Assembly: GCA_035541855.1 (NCBI GenBank)
Contig: DATKMM010000054.1
Location: 1-14,020 of the forward strand
Direction of reading: 5' to 3'
Source: JAJXYP01 sp035541855
Lineage (GTDB): Bacteria; Patescibacteriota; Minisyncoccia; UBA6257; 2-01-FULL-56-20
DNA: 14,020 nucleotides
The position numbers were made by a program, and so were the translations under genes. Within the stretch, counting starts at the first letter, position 1, and each line of letters opens with the position of its first letter. This document shows, piece after piece, positions 11,834 through 14,020 of the stretch. The notes beneath the pieces are model-generated. The model worked only from the letters and a program-made list of their open reading frames with translations. It ran no database searches and was not told where the DNA came from.

Positions 11834-12475
11834 GTGGATATTCTTTCCTCCCAAGTCGCCGTGCTGGCTGGCCAGAACCCGTTCCTGGCGTACTTCATCA
11901 TCTATCTCGCCATCATTTTCCTCGGCAACCTCGGCGCGTTCGCCGCGCTCTGGGTCGCGTTCCAGGGCGCCCTCGGCGCGTGGGGCGTTCCGCTCACGCT
12001 CATCGCCGGCTACTGCGCGAACCTTTCGGGCGACGCGCTGTGGTACGGCATGGGCCGCTGGCTCCGTTCGACCCGCCTCGGCAACTGGATCAAGCGCCGC
12101 GCGCCGCACCATGAAAAGATAGAGGCGCACATCACCCAGCGAGGCCGCCGCTGGATGCTCTTCGCCAAATTTGCCTACGGCTCGAACTTTCCCATCATTT
12201 TCACCATCGGCTGGACGCGCATGGACTTCCGCAGTTTCTTCCGCCGGGCCATGCTCGCCGCCGCCATCTGGCTGCCCGTCATCCTTGGCCTGTCCTATGG
12301 CCTCTACTCCGGCCTCGCCCCCCTCGCCGCCGCCATCAGCACCCTCAAGGACTTCGAGCTTCTCTTCCTCGCCGCCCTCGCGCTCTTCATCATCATCCAG
12401 TTCGCCCTGGCAAGGGCGTTTGGCAAGATCTTCGGGAGGAACAATGGGGAAAACGCTGAAATCCCCATGACTTGA
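11834..12475 (+). CDS. DedA/VTT-family membrane protein
   Basis: 213 residues from a GTG start. DedA-family proteins are multi-pass inner-membrane proteins linked to phospholipid scrambling/flipping and membrane homeostasis. Seen here: a first hydrophobic segment (FLAYFIIYLAIIFLGNLGAF, residues 17-36), a re-entrant-like section (GVPLTLIAGYCANLSGDALW, 51-70) with the conserved Gly-Asp, a basic loop (RWMLFAKFAYGSNFPIIFTI, 106-125) corresponding to the family's F-x-R-x-x-P-G-x-R region but with the second Arg missing, then two more helices (AMLAAAIWLPVILGLSYGLY; FELLFLAALALFIIIQFALA). The length is normal. Leaderless spacing from TACAAT. Its TGA overlaps the -35 box of the next gene. Confidence 0.85.
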   Translation: MDILSSQVAVLAGQNPFLAYFIIYLAIIFLGNLGAFAALWVAFQGALGAWGVPLTLIAGYCANLSGDALWYGMGRWLRSTRLGNWIKRRAPHHEKIEAHITQRGRRWMLFAKFAYGSNFPIIFTIGWTRMDFRSFFRRAMLAAAIWLPVILGLSYGLYSGLAPLAAAISTLKDFELLFLAALALFIIIQFALARAFGKIFGRNNGENAEIPMT

Positions 12476-12499
12476 CAAACTGCTATTAAGTGCTACAAT
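12472..12499 (+). promoter_or_regulatory. Promoter of the MYG1-like gene
   Basis: Consensus TTGACA (12472-12477, overlapping the stop of the DedA-like gene), 16 bases, TACAAT (12494-12499) with an extended TGC. The start near 12506 gives an untranslated leader of about 62 bases, by far the longest in this window. Confidence 0.72.
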
Positions 12500-12510
12500 T
12501 TTAGCAGTTT
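12477..12510. promoter_or_regulatory. Inverted repeat around the -10: candidate operator
   Basis: AAACTGCTA (12477-12485) and TAGCAGTTT (12502-12510) are perfect nine-base arms flanking the -10 box. A third TGCTA (12491-12495) lies exactly ten bases after the first, and TGCTA-N6-TAGCA is a tighter pair. Sites spaced one helical turn apart over the core promoter suggest repressor binding; a weak terminator for the DedA-like gene is the alternative. Confidence 0.45.
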
Positions 12511-12568
12511 TGGATGAGCTTTACAATTTCAAATCGAATTGGGGCAAAGTCCCCGGAAAGAGGATGTC

Positions 12569-13651
12569 ATGTTTAAGACGATCGTGACGCACCGGCGTCC
12601 ACATTTCGACGAGTTTGTGGCGATATGGCTGCTCGTCAAGTTCGGCGAATTTGTTTTCGGTGGAATCTCCCAGGCTCTCGTTGAGTTTTGGGAGGAAGAC
12701 AGATTAGCCAAATCACCCAAAGAGTACGAACAAGAAGGCGTTATACTCGTCGGCATTGGGGGCGGACGCTTCGATGAACACGGTAAACAAAACGCTGAAC
12801 GCAAAATGAACATGTGCGCCGCAACATTGGTGGCTAAAGAATTGGGGTTGGACGAGGACGATGCCTTAAAACCTCTCATCAACTTCGCCACGCGGCGAGA
12901 CCTCAAGGCAGCGATATCCGATGGAGCCAGGTTTGAACTCCCGGAGATGGTCAAAACCATGTATCGGGTCAATACCGCGGAAATGAAAGTCTGGCAATGG
13001 ACCTTCGATGCCATACAGGCAATCTATGATGATGCCACGGTATTTTACGAACGGGCATCACAGGACTTCGAAAAAGCGCGCGCATACAGTATTCAAAACT
13101 CCCGCGGGAAGGTTCCCGTCGTGGTAGGCACTTCCGACGTGGAAAATTTTTCGAAGTATGCCCGCTCGGCGCATGGTTCACGTGCAGGGATCGTCATTCA
13201 AATCAACACGACCGGGAACCTACAGATCCAAACGGCCAGCCGATATCGACTGGACATGTCGGATACGATACGGGCCCTGAGGGTGGAAGAGCTCAAGCTC
13301 AAACGATATCCTCCGCCCGACAACTGGCAAAGATTCTGGGACGAACTCGCCCGCGAAGAAAATATCCCAGGGTGCCCGGAATGGTATTACCATCATGAAG
13401 GGCAAATGATATTGAACGGAAGCCTCACGAAGGACGCACCGCCAACCAGCCTGCCAATCCAACAGATCGAAAAGCTGGTGCAGATCGGCATCGATCATCG
13501 GGCATTTGCCCCTTCCCGCCAAGAAGTTTGCAGGACGGGACGATGCACATCGAGCGATGATAACCGATGCCCATGGCATTCCTGGGGTTTGCCGCGTTGC
13601 AGAACCTTGCGCGGCGAGATCCCTGTACCCAATTCGATACGGCCAGCATGA
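12569..13651 (+). CDS. MYG1-like (DHH-related) protein with Cys-rich tail
   Basis: 360 residues from ATG 12569, with an AGAGG ribosome binding site five bases upstream; the track-open TTG at 12539 is not used. The N-terminus TIVTHRRPHFDEFVAIWLL (4-22) holds an H-x-D-E metal-site signature like MYG1/DHH phosphoesterases (TH..xFHxDE), and ILVGIGGGRFDEHG (59-72) resembles the family's second metal motif (VGGxxDxH). CAATLVAKELGL and a later RVNTAEMKVWQWTFDAI helix follow, then a beta-rich part (AGIVIQINTTGNLQIQTASR). The tail has four Cys: C321, C326, C334 (in NRCPWHSWGL) and C344, spaced x4-x7-x9, a possible zinc knuckle. Likely a metal-dependent phosphoesterase or nuclease; substrate unknown. 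Confidence 0.75.
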   Translation: MFKTIVTHRRPHFDEFVAIWLLVKFGEFVFGGISQALVEFWEEDRLAKSPKEYEQEGVILVGIGGGRFDEHGKQNAERKMNMCAATLVAKELGLDEDDALKPLINFATRRDLKAAISDGARFELPEMVKTMYRVNTAEMKVWQWTFDAIQAIYDDATVFYERASQDFEKARAYSIQNSRGKVPVVVGTSDVENFSKYARSAHGSRAGIVIQINTTGNLQIQTASRYRLDMSDTIRALRVEELKLKRYPPPDNWQRFWDELAREENIPGCPEWYYHHEGQMILNGSLTKDAPPTSLPIQQIEKLVQIGIDHRAFAPSRQEVCRTGRCTSSDDNRCPWHSWGLPRCRTLRGEIPVPNSIRPA

Positions 13652-13665
13652 CCACGTAGCATCTT

Positions 13666-13705
13666 ACAGGCGGACGCCAACCACGTCCGCCTGTTTCCTA
13701 TTTTT
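13666..13705 (+). terminator. Intrinsic terminator of the MYG1-like gene
   Basis: ACAGGCGGACG (13666-13676), loop CCAACCA, CGTCCGCCTGT (13684-13694), an 11-pair stem, then TTCCTATTTTT. The T tract is interrupted. Its end overlaps the -35 of ftsH. Confidence 0.8.
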
Positions 13706-13737
13706 GACCGCACGCGGAAAGATTTGTACAATATAAT
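13704..13737 (+). promoter_or_regulatory. ftsH promoter
   Basis: TTGACC (13704-13709), 17 bases, TACAAT (13727-13732), overlapped by a perfect TATAAT (13732-13737). Starts would fall two to eight bases before the ATG at 13747, with no Shine-Dalgarno site. Confidence 0.65.
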
Positions 13738-13746
13738 GTATTCACC

Positions 13747-14020
13747 ATGTCCAACTTCACCAAAAACATCCTCTGGGCGGTCATCACGCTGATCGTCATC
13801 GCGCTCCTCTTCTCCCTCTTTGCCGGCACCGCCAAACCGCCGACCCCGCTCAGTCTGAACACGCTGGCGAACGACATCAACGCGGGCAGCATCCAGCAGA
13901 TCAAGGTCAGCGGCGACGAGCTCGACATCACGATGAAGGACGGCTCGGCGGCCGTCTCGCAGAAAGAGGACGAGTCGTCGCTTTCCGATACGCTGAAGAA
14001 CCTGGGCGTCACGGACCAGG
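13747..14020 (+). CDS. ftsH: ATP-dependent zinc metalloprotease FtsH, N-terminal part (cut by right edge)
   Basis: 91 codons before the window ends. MSNFTKNILWAVITLIVIAL followed by LFSLFAG is the first membrane helix; SLNTLANDINAGSIQQIKVS and GDELDITMKDGSA are the start of the small extracytoplasmic alpha/beta domain (family pattern S-x-x-L-x-x-D-I-x-x-G-x-V/I-x-x-I-x-V-x-G-D-x-L), and KEDESSLSDTLKNLGV continues it. FtsH degrades misassembled membrane proteins and some soluble regulators; the AAA+ and HExxH parts lie beyond the edge, so identification rests on this N-terminal domain. The promoter predicts a leader of two to eight bases without a ribosome binding site. Confidence 0.82.
   Translation, partial: MSNFTKNILWAVITLIVIALLFSLFAGTAKPPTPLSLNTLANDINAGSIQQIKVSGDELDITMKDGSAAVSQKEDESSLSDTLKNLGVTDQ

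Noticed and set aside
12477..12510. CIRCE (HrcA) heat-shock operator
   Set aside because: CIRCE has TTAGCACTC before GAGTGCTAA; here the TGCTA and TAGCA arms are in the opposite order and lack the full sequence.
13506..13736. Frameshift at the 3' end of the MYG1-like gene into another frame
   Set aside because: The original frame keeps a patterned Cys-rich tail and stops just before a terminator; the other frame reads through that terminator and into the ftsH promoter.
1..14020. CRISPR arrays, insertion sequences, rRNA genes
   Set aside because: I saw no spaced direct repeats, transposase motifs with terminal inverted repeats, or rRNA-like stretches.

Overview
The window looks like a piece of a Candidate Phyla Radiation (Patescibacteria, probably Parcubacteria-like) chromosome. 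This is an inference. The support is a short DNA polymerase III delta subunit, an S20 beginning MPITTSAKKAFRQNK, an FtsH with a very short N-terminal membrane/extracytoplasmic part, tRNAs without encoded CCA, families common in that group (HTH-Fic, DUF5666-like, MYG1-like with a Cys-rich tail) and many promoters whose -10 box lies about one transcription-start distance from the start codon. Most of the window is GC-rich; about 1,440-3,200 and 10,380-11,660 are visibly richer in A+T.

Layout. 1-3,060: a cut-off unknown gene (-) and rpsT (+) from back-to-back promoters; holA (-) overlapping the rpsT 3' end; an HNH-like gene (-); tRNA-Val (+); a 43-residue membrane protein (-) coupled to a DUF84 NTPase (-). 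3,200-8,600: a thymidylate/one-carbon block with folD and glyA (-), a small unknown gene (-), a dCTP deaminase fused to a CYTH triphosphate-tunnel domain (+), thyA (+) and dihydrofolate reductase (-). 8,600-10,300: an unknown 83-residue gene with its own promoter and terminator, an RlpA-like secreted protein and a secreted DUF5666-like protein. 10,380-11,740: a decayed HTH-Fic gene, a membrane-anchored PsbP-like protein and tRNA-His. 11,830-14,020: a DedA-like membrane protein, a MYG1-like protein and the start of ftsH.

Working together. GlyA makes methylene-THF, FolD interconverts its oxidation states, ThyA uses it to turn dUMP into dTMP, DHFR recycles the dihydrofolate and Dcd starts the dUMP supply from dCTP. 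Only dUTP to dUMP has no separate gene. The Dcd polypeptide continues into a complete-looking CYTH domain (E-x-E-x-K near residue 197 and downstream TTM residues) and is followed 14 bases later by thyA. A Dcd-CYTH fusion acting on the dUTP product is the most interesting hypothesis here. ThyA also lacks arginines that normally hold the dUMP phosphate, so the two oddities sit in one operon.
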